Part shown: positions 17,069 to 25,142 of the stretch, piece by piece
How the letters are laid out: each line of letters starts with the position of its first letter
Position numbering within the stretch: position 1 is the stretch's first letter
Assembly: GCA_964617665.1 (NCBI GenBank)
Contig: CAZUAH010000002.1
Span: 23,085 to 87,084 of the forward strand
DNA length: 64,000 nt
Direction: 5' to 3'
Source of the DNA: JADHUC01 sp964617665
GTDB taxonomy: Bacteria; Planctomycetota; Planctomycetia; Pirellulales; Pirellulaceae
Notes under the pieces: model-generated
The model's database searches: none
What the model saw: the letters and a program-made list of their open reading frames with translations, nothing else
Told to the model about the DNA's origin: nothing
Made by a program: the position numbers and the translations under genes

Positions 17069-18493
17069 CTAAGGAAAGATCTCGCCAAGCATTTCGAGCA
17101 GGTTGTCGACCAGAATTACCGAGGCGTCTTTTTGCACCTTGTTCGTCGTCAGCCAAGTCTCGTAGCCGCCGAACTGGTGTTGCTCGGGCGTTGGCAGATA
17201 ACCGTATCCGCCGTTGCCGAATGACACGACGAAGGTGTCGGCGGCTGGGCTCTTGGCTTTCAGCTCAAGGCCGATCTCCACGAACACCTCGAACGGCAGC
17301 GTGCAGATGGCAAGGTCCCCGATACGGACCGCCTGGATCAGTACCTTGGTCGTCGGGGGTTCCTCGGCCAGTTTAAGCGTTCGTGTGGCGTAAGCTTTCG
17401 CCAGCCGTGGGAGCTTCTTCTCTTCTTCGGCGCCCATCTCGACAATGCCCTTCGCTCGTTCGATCTGTTCCGCTGTTGGGACGCGGTGTTTCAGGGTGAT
17501 CTCCCGCTGTTTCATGGCGAGGGTCAGATCGCCGGACGGCGTGTCGATCTGCCGGATGGCTCGGGTGGCCGCATCGGCCGCCTTGCTGGCCACGATTCGA
17601 ATCTGCTCGTACGGTTCCCGCCGCGGCCGAGGATTGCGGAAATTGATGTTGTTGATGTCGGCACTGGTGCCGTTGGACATCATGGCGATGAATTCTTCTG
17701 GCGGGCGGCCGAGACGAACGGGCATCAGCCGCGAGAACTCACCGAAATAATCCGCCGACATCTGGCCTCCAACGTTGCCGACGTAATGCAGCGAGTAGTT
17801 GGCGAGAACCGCAAGCGGCCGTCCTTTGGCATTCGCGACATACAGCACCGAAACCTCCGGATCCGTCGGGCCAGCCGGATTGATGAGGACGTTGTTGTTT
17901 CGCGGCGGATTCATCTTCACGATGTCCGTGTCTTCGCCAAAGGGATTGGTCGGAACGGTGCCCGGTTTCAAGAACCAGCGGCGGTTAAAGACCTCGTCGG
18001 GAAGATCGTAGCCTGACCAGCCGGTTTTCGCCGGCTGCCGATTCTTGGAAGCTTGCGTGATCGCTTCGACAATGCCCTCCCGAAGCCGTTTCTGGTAAGC
18101 CAGTTCCTGCGGCGTGCCGTGCTGGGCATTCGCGAAAGGCGCCGAGTGCGTATGTGTTGCCGAGACTAGCATGTGATCCGCCGGGATGCCGGTCGCCTCC
18201 GAAGCTTGCTTCTTAGCCGGATCCAACACGTCTCGGTGAACCATACAACTGTCCACGACCGCCAACGCGATGCGCGTGCTGCCGTAATCCAGAACCAGAC
18301 AACGCACCTTCAGTTCATCGTGTGCGGAATCCACGGGACGAGGTGTAAACGAACCCCGCGGCGCCAGCGGCCATTCTTGGGGCGTGATGTCGACGACGGC
18401 AGTACCCGCCTGGAGTTCGGCCCGAGCAGACGATGGTAGAGCAATCAAGGCGACGAACAAAACAGTGAGAACAGACATTGAGACGCGTTTCAT
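17069..18493 (-). CDS. Neutral/alkaline non-lysosomal ceramidase N-terminal domain protein
   Basis: 474 residues from the ATG at 18493, with GGGAG six bases upstream and a signal peptide (MSVLTVLFVALIALPSSARA). The opening AGTAVVDITPQEWPLAPRG, then VRCLVLDYGSTRIALAVVDS and MLVSATHTHSAP with its metal-binding histidines, identify the ceramidase N-terminal domain. Full neutral ceramidases are near 700 residues; this protein has only the catalytic-type domain and lacks the C-terminal Ig-like one. In planctomycetes such short versions are frequent near carbohydrate genes and their substrates are unknown, so ceramide hydrolysis should not be assumed. It ends a four-gene minus-strand run with esterase, Gfo/Idh/MocA and aldo/keto reductase genes. 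Confidence 0.88.
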   Translation of the reverse strand: MKRVSMSVLTVLFVALIALPSSARAELQAGTAVVDITPQEWPLAPRGSFTPRPVDSAHDELKVRCLVLDYGSTRIALAVVDSCMVHRDVLDPAKKQASEATGIPADHMLVSATHTHSAPFANAQHGTPQELAYQKRLREGIVEAITQASKNRQPAKTGWSGYDLPDEVFNRRWFLKPGTVPTNPFGEDTDIVKMNPPRNNNVLINPAGPTDPEVSVLYVANAKGRPLAVLANYSLHYVGNVGGQMSADYFGEFSRLMPVRLGRPPEEFIAMMSNGTSADINNINFRNPRPRREPYEQIRIVASKAADAATRAIRQIDTPSGDLTLAMKQREITLKHRVPTAEQIERAKGIVEMGAEEEKKLPRLAKAYATRTLKLAEEPPTTKVLIQAVRIGDLAICTLPFEVFVEIGLELKAKSPAADTFVVSFGNGGYGYLPTPEQHQFGGYETWLTTNKVQKDASVILVDNLLEMLGEIFP

Positions 18494-18566
18494 CGGTTTC
18501 TCCCTTGCTTAGGATTTGTCGAAGCGTCAGAGCGGTCGGTTGCAGTTGGCATCTCGTCGCCGCCTA

Positions 18567-20045
18567 CTACCAGTCGTCGGTCCTAAACGGCGAAGCTGGG
18601 ATGCCTTCTTTGTTGTAGAGGTTCGAACCGGCGGGGTTCATCGTGTACGCGTAGCGGACAGCGACCGGTTCGGGGACATCCGGACATTTGACGACGACAG
18701 TATCACCGTCGATCGTTGCTTCGGCCCAGTGCCACTGCTTGTCGGCACCGGCGATGGCGAACCGCTTGAGTTGACCGTCCGAGACCTCTTTGCTTGGTTC
18801 AAGGCCCGTCTTCTCGCCGACCATCAGGCCGCTGCCAACGTTATCGAAAGTGATACGGATCGCATCCTTTTCGACCTTGCAGCACTTGTACAGCGGGCCG
18901 CTGGGAACCAGATCCTTGCGGTCGTAGGTTTGGTGGAGGGCCCACTGGGCAAGACGCCAGCCGACGTCCTGTTTGTTGCGCGGATGGATGTCGTTGGCTT
19001 CGCCGATGTCCGTAATCACGGCCATGCCCGTGTGTGGGATGGTCAGCGCTTTGCGCTGCGCCTCGCGGATTTTCGCCCAACCGTCGCCGCCAGCTGGATT
19101 GTCATTGGGCTGCCGGAAGTCGGCCAATTGCACCCAATAGAAAGCCAACTCGGGGTTAAACAGTTCGCGCCAACCGTTGACCAGCGCTTTGGTCTTATGG
19201 TAGTACGACTCGCCTTCACCGCCATTCGATTCGCCCTGGTACCAGATCGCACCGCGCATCGCAAAGGGTTCCAGCGGATGGACCATGGCGTTATAGATGG
19301 CTGCAGGTGAACCGCCGCCGACCTTGACCTCTTCGCCCTGCCGACTCTTTTTCTCTCTCTCGGCAAGTTGGTCGGCGATCTCTTTCAACTCGGGCACCGA
19401 CTGGAAGCCTGCCGGCGTCGTCCATGGCTCGATGCGCGTGCCGCCCCAATTCGAACCGACCAGGCCGATGGGCACCTTCAGTTCGTTTTGAAGCCGCCGG
19501 CCGAAGAAGTAGCCTACCGCCGTGAACCCACGCACGCTGTCCGGGCCGCAAACCTGCCAATTGCCTGGGCATTTGTCCTGCGGCAGCGGAGCCGTGATGT
19601 GGCCGGGGACGTTAAACAGACGGATCTGCGGATGATCGGCCGCTTCGATTTCCTTATCGGCGTTCAGCGAACGCGACACGCTCCATTCCATGTTCGATTG
19701 TCCCGAGCAGATCCACACCTCACCAACCAGCACGTCGTTCAAAGCGATCGTGTTCTTACCGGAAACGGTCAATGCCTGCCCCTCGGCGTTGGTCTTCAGG
19801 GGATCGAGTTTCACCTGCCACCGTCCCGATTGGTCGGCGACAGCCTTCTTCGTCTGGGAGGCGATCGAGACGGTGACCTCCTCGCCCGGATCGGCCCAAC
19901 CCCAGACCGGCAACGGCAACTCGCTTTGAAGCACCATCGAGTCGCCAAAGATTGACGGCAACTCAACGTCGGCCCGCACCGTGGTGATCGAGAAGAGGCA
20001 AACCAGCGAAAGGCACAAGCAAGAAACAGAGTGTCGGAACTTCAT
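18567..20045 (-). CDS. Sialate O-acetylesterase (SGNH/GDSL family)
   Basis: 492 residues from the ATG at 20045, preceded by GAGGAG with good spacing; the GTG just before it is less likely. A signal peptide ends near VRADVELPS. The family motifs are present: GQSNMEW (catalytic serine), GLVGSNWGGTRIEPW, AIWYQGESN, and the Asp/His pair in ANDIHPRN. These enzymes remove O-acetyl groups from sialic acids or, in environmental bacteria, from acetylated xylan and other glycans. It sits between the ceramidase-like gene and a Gfo/Idh/MocA gene with short gaps (73 and 54 bp), which suggests one transcript and de-acetylation of an acetylated polysaccharide. Confidence 0.92.
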   Translation of the reverse strand: MKFRHSVSCLCLSLVCLFSITTVRADVELPSIFGDSMVLQSELPLPVWGWADPGEEVTVSIASQTKKAVADQSGRWQVKLDPLKTNAEGQALTVSGKNTIALNDVLVGEVWICSGQSNMEWSVSRSLNADKEIEAADHPQIRLFNVPGHITAPLPQDKCPGNWQVCGPDSVRGFTAVGYFFGRRLQNELKVPIGLVGSNWGGTRIEPWTTPAGFQSVPELKEIADQLAEREKKSRQGEEVKVGGGSPAAIYNAMVHPLEPFAMRGAIWYQGESNGGEGESYYHKTKALVNGWRELFNPELAFYWVQLADFRQPNDNPAGGDGWAKIREAQRKALTIPHTGMAVITDIGEANDIHPRNKQDVGWRLAQWALHQTYDRKDLVPSGPLYKCCKVEKDAIRITFDNVGSGLMVGEKTGLEPSKEVSDGQLKRFAIAGADKQWHWAEATIDGDTVVVKCPDVPEPVAVRYAYTMNPAGSNLYNKEGIPASPFRTDDW

Positions 20046-20099
20046 CACGGTCTCCTCAGAGGTTTGCAGTATGACAGGGTGATGGTCTTCAAAGTACGC

Positions 20100-21398
20100 T
20101 CACACGGTCCAAGGCTCCCGCATCGCCCGCCGAAGCATGGCGTCGGCTTCGACGTCGTCGATGAACCGCTCGGCTTGCGGTTCCCATTTCAGCGAGCGTC
20201 CGAGGCGGAGACCGATGTTCACTGCGTGGCAGATGGTCGTGGCGCGGTGGGCGCTCTCGGGGTGGCAAACGGTTCGGCTGCGGGACTTGATGCAATCGAG
20301 CCAATTCCGCACGTGGTCGCCGGTCTGTGCCCAGCCTCGGGCCGAGACGGCCCTGTCGCGTAGGATCGACTCGGGTTCGGCGGTCACCGCGTTGGTCTGA
20401 TCGTCTACTTGGATCCAGCCTTCGGAGCCGACGAAGCGGATGTAGCGGTCCTTGAAGGCGCCGCTGGAGCGGAGGACGATCTTCACTCCGTCTTCGTAGG
20501 TGCAGCAGCATTCGGCCGTCACGGGCGTTTCGCTGAAGGCGATGGGCTTCCACGTCGCCGTGCCCTCGTAGGTGACGGGGCCCGTATCGTCACGCAGCAG
20601 GCCCCATTGGGCGATGTCCGTGTAATGGCAGCCCATGCCGATCACCGGCCCTGCCCCCGTGTCCCAGAAGTAGTTCCAACCGTTCACGGCAGCTTTTGTG
20701 TAAGGGTGCCACGGCGTGGGGCCAAGCCACATATCGTAATCGAAGCCTTCGGGCACGGGGCACGGCTTTTCGGGGCCAATGGTCGGCCCCTCCCACACCT
20801 GGCAGACGACCGTGTGGACCTTGCCAATCTTCCCGCTACGGGCTGTTTCGACCTGAAAGCGGTATGAACCCACCGAGCGACGTTGGTGGCCCGTTTGGTG
20901 GACGGTCCCGTAGCGGGCCATCGTGTCGGCCATCGCGCGGCTTTCGCCGATGGTCATCGAGACGGGCTTCTCGCAATAGATGTCCTTGCCCGCCTTGGCC
21001 GCCAGGATCGAAAGAGGCGAGTGCCATCGGTCGCCCGTGGCGATCAACACAGCATCCAGGTCGGCGCGAGCCAGCAACTCACGAAAGTCGGCGTAGGCCG
21101 CACAATCCTGGTTCCCATAGTGGGTATCCACGGCCTTCTTGACGAGGGCAAGACGGTCGGCCCGGCAGTCCGAAACGCCGATGCACTGCACATCGTCGAA
21201 CATCATGAAGTGGGGCAGAATAGCCCGGCACCGGCCGCCATATCCGATAACGCCCAACGTGATCCGCTCGCTGGGTGCGGGTGCGCCCTTGCCAAGCGCG
21301 TGTCCCGGCACAAACACCGGCGCAGTCAACGCCGCACCGGTCGCGGCACCACGCTTGAGAAAGTTCCGGCGGGTAAGAACTGGTTTGGTCTTCATCAT
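20100..21398 (-). CDS. Tat-exported Gfo/Idh/MocA family oxidoreductase
   Basis: 432 residues from the first of two adjacent ATGs (21398 and 21395), with CGGAG just upstream; a start about 100 bp earlier would bury the Tat signal. The signal reads LTRRNFLKRGAATGAAL. The Rossmann glycine motif (LGVIGYGGRCRAIL), the EKP motif (GKDIYCEKPVS) and a C-terminal domain with MGCHYTDIAQWGL mark the family. Here the EKP Glu is kept, unlike the paralogue at 6542-7861. It lies 50 bp after an exported aldo/keto reductase gene, so the two may act in sequence on one sugar outside the cytoplasm. Substrate unknown. Confidence 0.92.
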   Translation of the reverse strand: MMKTKPVLTRRNFLKRGAATGAALTAPVFVPGHALGKGAPAPSERITLGVIGYGGRCRAILPHFMMFDDVQCIGVSDCRADRLALVKKAVDTHYGNQDCAAYADFRELLARADLDAVLIATGDRWHSPLSILAAKAGKDIYCEKPVSMTIGESRAMADTMARYGTVHQTGHQRRSVGSYRFQVETARSGKIGKVHTVVCQVWEGPTIGPEKPCPVPEGFDYDMWLGPTPWHPYTKAAVNGWNYFWDTGAGPVIGMGCHYTDIAQWGLLRDDTGPVTYEGTATWKPIAFSETPVTAECCCTYEDGVKIVLRSSGAFKDRYIRFVGSEGWIQVDDQTNAVTAEPESILRDRAVSARGWAQTGDHVRNWLDCIKSRSRTVCHPESAHRATTICHAVNIGLRLGRSLKWEPQAERFIDDVEADAMLRRAMREPWTV

Positions 21399-21448
21399 GT
21401 CGCTCCGATTCGACTTTGGGTTTTCCGTTTGAAGGCGGACAAACACTG

Positions 21449-22510
21449 TCACACGTTCTCTTTCTTCTGCCGTTCGGCTGGCCCGAAACGTTCGCACCAT
21501 TTCGGCGCCAGTCGTCGTCCGATCTTTTCAAGCTGCTTGCGTTCTTCGTCGGTCAGGGGCTTGCAGGCTTTCACGGTGGCGAGGTTCTGGTGGAGCTGTT
21601 CGGGCGTATGGCAGCCCAGGTTCACGGCGGTTACTCCCGGCACGCTCATTGCATATCGGATCGCCAAGTTGAAATCATGCCCAACCATCTCGGCCGGTCC
21701 GGCCAGGTCCTTTGTCTGTCCTGGTTTGAGTACTCGACGCGCCCCACCGAACACTTTCATGGCAACGATACCCGTGCCGTGCTTCCGTGCCGCCGGGAGA
21801 ACCTCTCCTTCGTGGTTATAGGTGTACCGGTCGACGAAATTGACCACGGTCAGCACGACGTCAACGTCGCCCGTTTCGATTACTTGCTTACACATCAACG
21901 GTGCGTTGTGCGAGGAAACACCAACGAACCGGCATTTGCCCAGTTTTTTCTGCTTGAGAATCCAGGGGAAGACACTGTCCGGACGCAGCACTACGTCGGG
22001 GTCGCGGTCCTTGTCGCGCGAGCCGACGCTGTGCAAGTACAAAATGTCCACGCAGTCCGTCTTCAGCAATCGCAACGAGTTGGCAAACGACTCCTCAGCC
22101 GCCTCGACCGTATCAGCCGCCACTTTGGTCGAGAGAAAGACCTCTTTGCGCCGGCTGCCAAGCGCCATGCCGGCACCTTCCTCCGCATTGATGTAGGCCG
22201 GAGCCACGTCGACCGACCGAATGCCAGCCTCCACAGCTACATCGACCATCCGAGCCACATCCTTCGGCGTCGCGCCCTCGGGCATCGCCGATGGCACCGT
22301 GCCCAGCGTCATCCGAGTAACCGATTCTCCAGTCCGGCCGAGCACAGCGCGAGGAAGTTCGCTTGGCACTGAAACTCCCGTCGTCAGGACGTTGTCTTCG
22401 CCCGCCGCCGATACCGTCCCGGCACCTAGGGCAGCGCCCGCGGCAATCATTCCACTTTGATGGACGAAACGTCGACGAGAAATGCCCGATTCATTCTTGT
22501 TGGTCATCAT
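21449..22510 (-). CDS. Tat-exported aldo/keto reductase
   Basis: 353 residues from the first of a double ATG at 22510, with AAGGAG four bases before it. The N-terminus is a twin-arginine signal (SRRRFVHQSGMIAAGAAL). The catalytic tetrad of the aldo/keto reductase barrel is visible: Asp and Tyr in RSVDVAPAYINAEEG, Lys in VFLSTKV, His in ILYLHSVG. Cytoplasmic relatives use NADPH; an exported form must fold with cofactor before Tat transport. It is the first gene of the minus-strand run and faces the divergent DUF4838 gene across 22511-22718, the likely shared control region. Confidence 0.9.
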   Translation of the reverse strand: MMTNKNESGISRRRFVHQSGMIAAGAALGAGTVSAAGEDNVLTTGVSVPSELPRAVLGRTGESVTRMTLGTVPSAMPEGATPKDVARMVDVAVEAGIRSVDVAPAYINAEEGAGMALGSRRKEVFLSTKVAADTVEAAEESFANSLRLLKTDCVDILYLHSVGSRDKDRDPDVVLRPDSVFPWILKQKKLGKCRFVGVSSHNAPLMCKQVIETGDVDVVLTVVNFVDRYTYNHEGEVLPAARKHGTGIVAMKVFGGARRVLKPGQTKDLAGPAEMVGHDFNLAIRYAMSVPGVTAVNLGCHTPEQLHQNLATVKACKPLTDEERKQLEKIGRRLAPKWCERFGPAERQKKENV

Positions 22511-22718
22511 CCTGCTCCTTTCAGAGAGTGATGTGTCAGAATCATGTCGAATGAGGCTCAGCAGTCGCATTGCGAAGCCGTCGTACGTGTGACAGCTTAC
22601 ACCGAGATGACCGCCTCGGCAAACACGGCCGCAGAAGTATCTGCTAGAATCAGAAAGCAATGGTACCGTCGCCGGGACGACCAATCCTCGAGCAAAAGCG
22701 GGTAATGGAATTGAACCA

Positions 22719-25118
22719 ATGAAGAAGCAAATGATTTGTCTGATTCTTGTGGGCACCGCGATCTTGGCCGATTCCATCATCGCGCGTGCGGCCAGCAGTG
22801 AACTGGTCATCGCGGCCAACGGGAAGACCAAGGCCGTCATTGTCGTCTCGGCTCAGGCGGAAGGCCACGAGAAGCAGGCGGCGGATGATTTGGCCAAGTA
22901 CATCGGGCTGATGTTCGGCGCAACGCCCAACGTCGCAAATACCCAGGAGACCGTCGCGGTAGCCATGTCTGGAAAGGCACCGGTGCTGATTGTGGGCCAG
23001 GAGGCCCTCAAGGCAAAGCCGGAACTGCGCGGTGTATTGAATCGTGTACTTAAGAAAAGGCCGCACCTGCGGACCGATGGGATCGTGCTCCGGCGCGAGG
23101 GCAACCGCGTGTACCTGGCCGGCAATAACGAGTTGAGCCACTACTTCGCCGTCGCCGAACTGCTGCGCCGATGGGGCTGCCGCTGGTACATGCCTACCGA
23201 GTTCGGCGAGTGCATTCCGGAACAGCGAAATTTGACAATTGGCGAGCTGGACTACGCCTATTCGTCGCCGTTCGAGATCCGCTCGTACTGGATCTCCTGG
23301 CTGGGCGACAACACGGGGGCCGCCGAGTTCCAGACGCGTAATATGATGACCGGCCGCGGCGACATGCCACCCACCGGACATGCACTGGGCAAGTACACCA
23401 AAGGGTTCGGCAAGGGTACGTTCAGCTTTCCCATCACCTACCCGAAAACCGCCCAGCACGTGGCCGAGCAGGTCGAGAAGAAGTATGCCGATGGCGGTTC
23501 GTTCTCGTTGGGTATGGAGGACGGATCGTACGCCTCGGATTACTCAGGGGACAAGAAGTTGATGAAGCTGCAGTGGGACAAGTATTTCATGCGCTGGTCC
23601 GTGACTGACCCGATGCTGGAGCTCTACAACAACGTGGCTCGCATTCTTCAGAAGAAACACCCCCGCAGCAAAGGGAAGATCGGCTTTCTAGCCTACGCCA
23701 ACATGACCATCCCGCCAGTGCGCGACATGGTATCAGAACGATCGCTGTACTGCGAACTGGCACCGATCGACATCGACCCGAACCACGGCATGGACGATCC
23801 GCAGTCCCCGCCACGACACGAATACCGGGACATGATGTACGAATGGGCCAAGATAATGCAGGGCCGGCTGTGCATCTACGACTACGACCAGGGCATGTTG
23901 GTCTGGCGCGACATTCCCAACCCGTCGCACCAGTCGTTTCGGCAGGACGTCAAGCACTATCAGAAGGCCGGCATCTTGGGCGTGAACACCGAAAGCCGAA
24001 ACGCCATCGCAACCACGTTTCTGAACCTGTACCTGCGAGCCCGATTGTTGTGGAATCCGGACGAAGACGTAGACGAACTGCTCGCGGATTTCTACGCGAA
24101 ATTCTACGGCCCCGCGGCCAAGCCGATGAGTGAATACTGGAACGCGATCTTCCAGGCATGGGAAGACACGATTGTCACCGAGCACGAACACTTCATCGCG
24201 CCGGCCATCTATACGCCCGAGCTTCTGGCCGTACTGGCCAAGAATCTGCGAGAGGCCGAAGGAATCATCAACGGAATCAGAGTCCGGGGTCGAGCACTCA
24301 CTCGCAACGAGCAGTTGTACATTCAACGCATGCGGTTCACTCGCTACAGCCACGACATCACAGCCGGATACATGACGATGGTTCGGGCAGCCGCCACCGA
24401 TTGCGACTATGCCAACGCCGTCGCCGCTGGCGAGCGGGCTCTAGCCGTCCGCGAGCAACTCACGGACATGAACGGCACCTTCACCACGTACCGAAGATAC
24501 AAAGTGGAAGATCGCGGCTACGCTTGGTGGCCCGGCGAAATACGGCAGTATCGAGAGCTGCTTCCCCTGACGGACGGCAAGCAGGGCAAGCTGATCGCGA
24601 AACTGCCCGTCGACTGGGCTTTCCATCGCGATCCGGATCGCAAGGGTCTCTCGCGCGGCTACCACACAGAACCGATAGACCTTTCACACTGGAACGTCCA
24701 CAAAGACGAATACGACCTGGACAGCCTTAAGGACTACCCGGTCGACCAATGGGAAATGCTGCGAGCCGACCTTTACTCGCAGGCCCAAGGCATCCGCCAT
24801 CCCGATCGGCAGAGTTTTCTTGGCGACATGTGGTACCGCACCGAAGTGCAGCTAACCGCCGACCAGACACGGGGCGCCGTGCACGTTCGCTTTCCCGGTC
24901 TCTTCAACGAATGTTGGCTCTATGTGAATGGCAGGGAAGTCGCCCACCGCGAACAGGGCAATCTGTACTGGCTGAACGACTATCGTTTCGAGTGGGACGT
25001 GGACTTGGCCGGCAAGCTGAAGTCAGGGGAGAACACGCTCACGCTGCGCTGCAATTGCGAACACCACTTCGGCGGTATGTTCCGCCGACCGTTCCTGTAC
25101 CGAAAGACGACTCCGTGA
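22719..25118 (+). CDS. Secreted DUF4838 protein (alpha-glucuronidase-like N-terminus)
   Basis: 799 residues with a signal peptide (MICLILVGTAILADSIIARA). Residues about 27-150 look like the N-terminal domain shared with GH67 alpha-glucuronidases (AADDLAKYIGLMFGATP, GNNELSHYFAVAELLRRWGC). The middle is DUF4838 (PF16126), a putative TIM-barrel hydrolase region, and the last 130 residues resemble a beta-sandwich (GLFNECWLYVNGREV). No characterised substrate can be assigned. It is the first gene of a plus-strand run of exported glycan proteins; the second DUF4838 protein, two genes on, is a distant paralogue. Confidence 0.85.
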   Translation: MKKQMICLILVGTAILADSIIARAASSELVIAANGKTKAVIVVSAQAEGHEKQAADDLAKYIGLMFGATPNVANTQETVAVAMSGKAPVLIVGQEALKAKPELRGVLNRVLKKRPHLRTDGIVLRREGNRVYLAGNNELSHYFAVAELLRRWGCRWYMPTEFGECIPEQRNLTIGELDYAYSSPFEIRSYWISWLGDNTGAAEFQTRNMMTGRGDMPPTGHALGKYTKGFGKGTFSFPITYPKTAQHVAEQVEKKYADGGSFSLGMEDGSYASDYSGDKKLMKLQWDKYFMRWSVTDPMLELYNNVARILQKKHPRSKGKIGFLAYANMTIPPVRDMVSERSLYCELAPIDIDPNHGMDDPQSPPRHEYRDMMYEWAKIMQGRLCIYDYDQGMLVWRDIPNPSHQSFRQDVKHYQKAGILGVNTESRNAIATTFLNLYLRARLLWNPDEDVDELLADFYAKFYGPAAKPMSEYWNAIFQAWEDTIVTEHEHFIAPAIYTPELLAVLAKNLREAEGIINGIRVRGRALTRNEQLYIQRMRFTRYSHDITAGYMTMVRAAATDCDYANAVAAGERALAVREQLTDMNGTFTTYRRYKVEDRGYAWWPGEIRQYRELLPLTDGKQGKLIAKLPVDWAFHRDPDRKGLSRGYHTEPIDLSHWNVHKDEYDLDSLKDYPVDQWEMLRADLYSQAQGIRHPDRQSFLGDMWYRTEVQLTADQTRGAVHVRFPGLFNECWLYVNGREVAHREQGNLYWLNDYRFEWDVDLAGKLKSGENTLTLRCNCEHHFGGMFRRPFLYRKTTP

Positions 25119-25142
25119 GTCATCAGCACGAGGCGACGGAAC

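Noticed and set aside
22642..22650. Extended -10-like sequence TGCTAGAAT upstream of the first DUF4838 gene
   Set aside because: No matching -35 box at proper distance; planctomycete promoters are too poorly known to call it.
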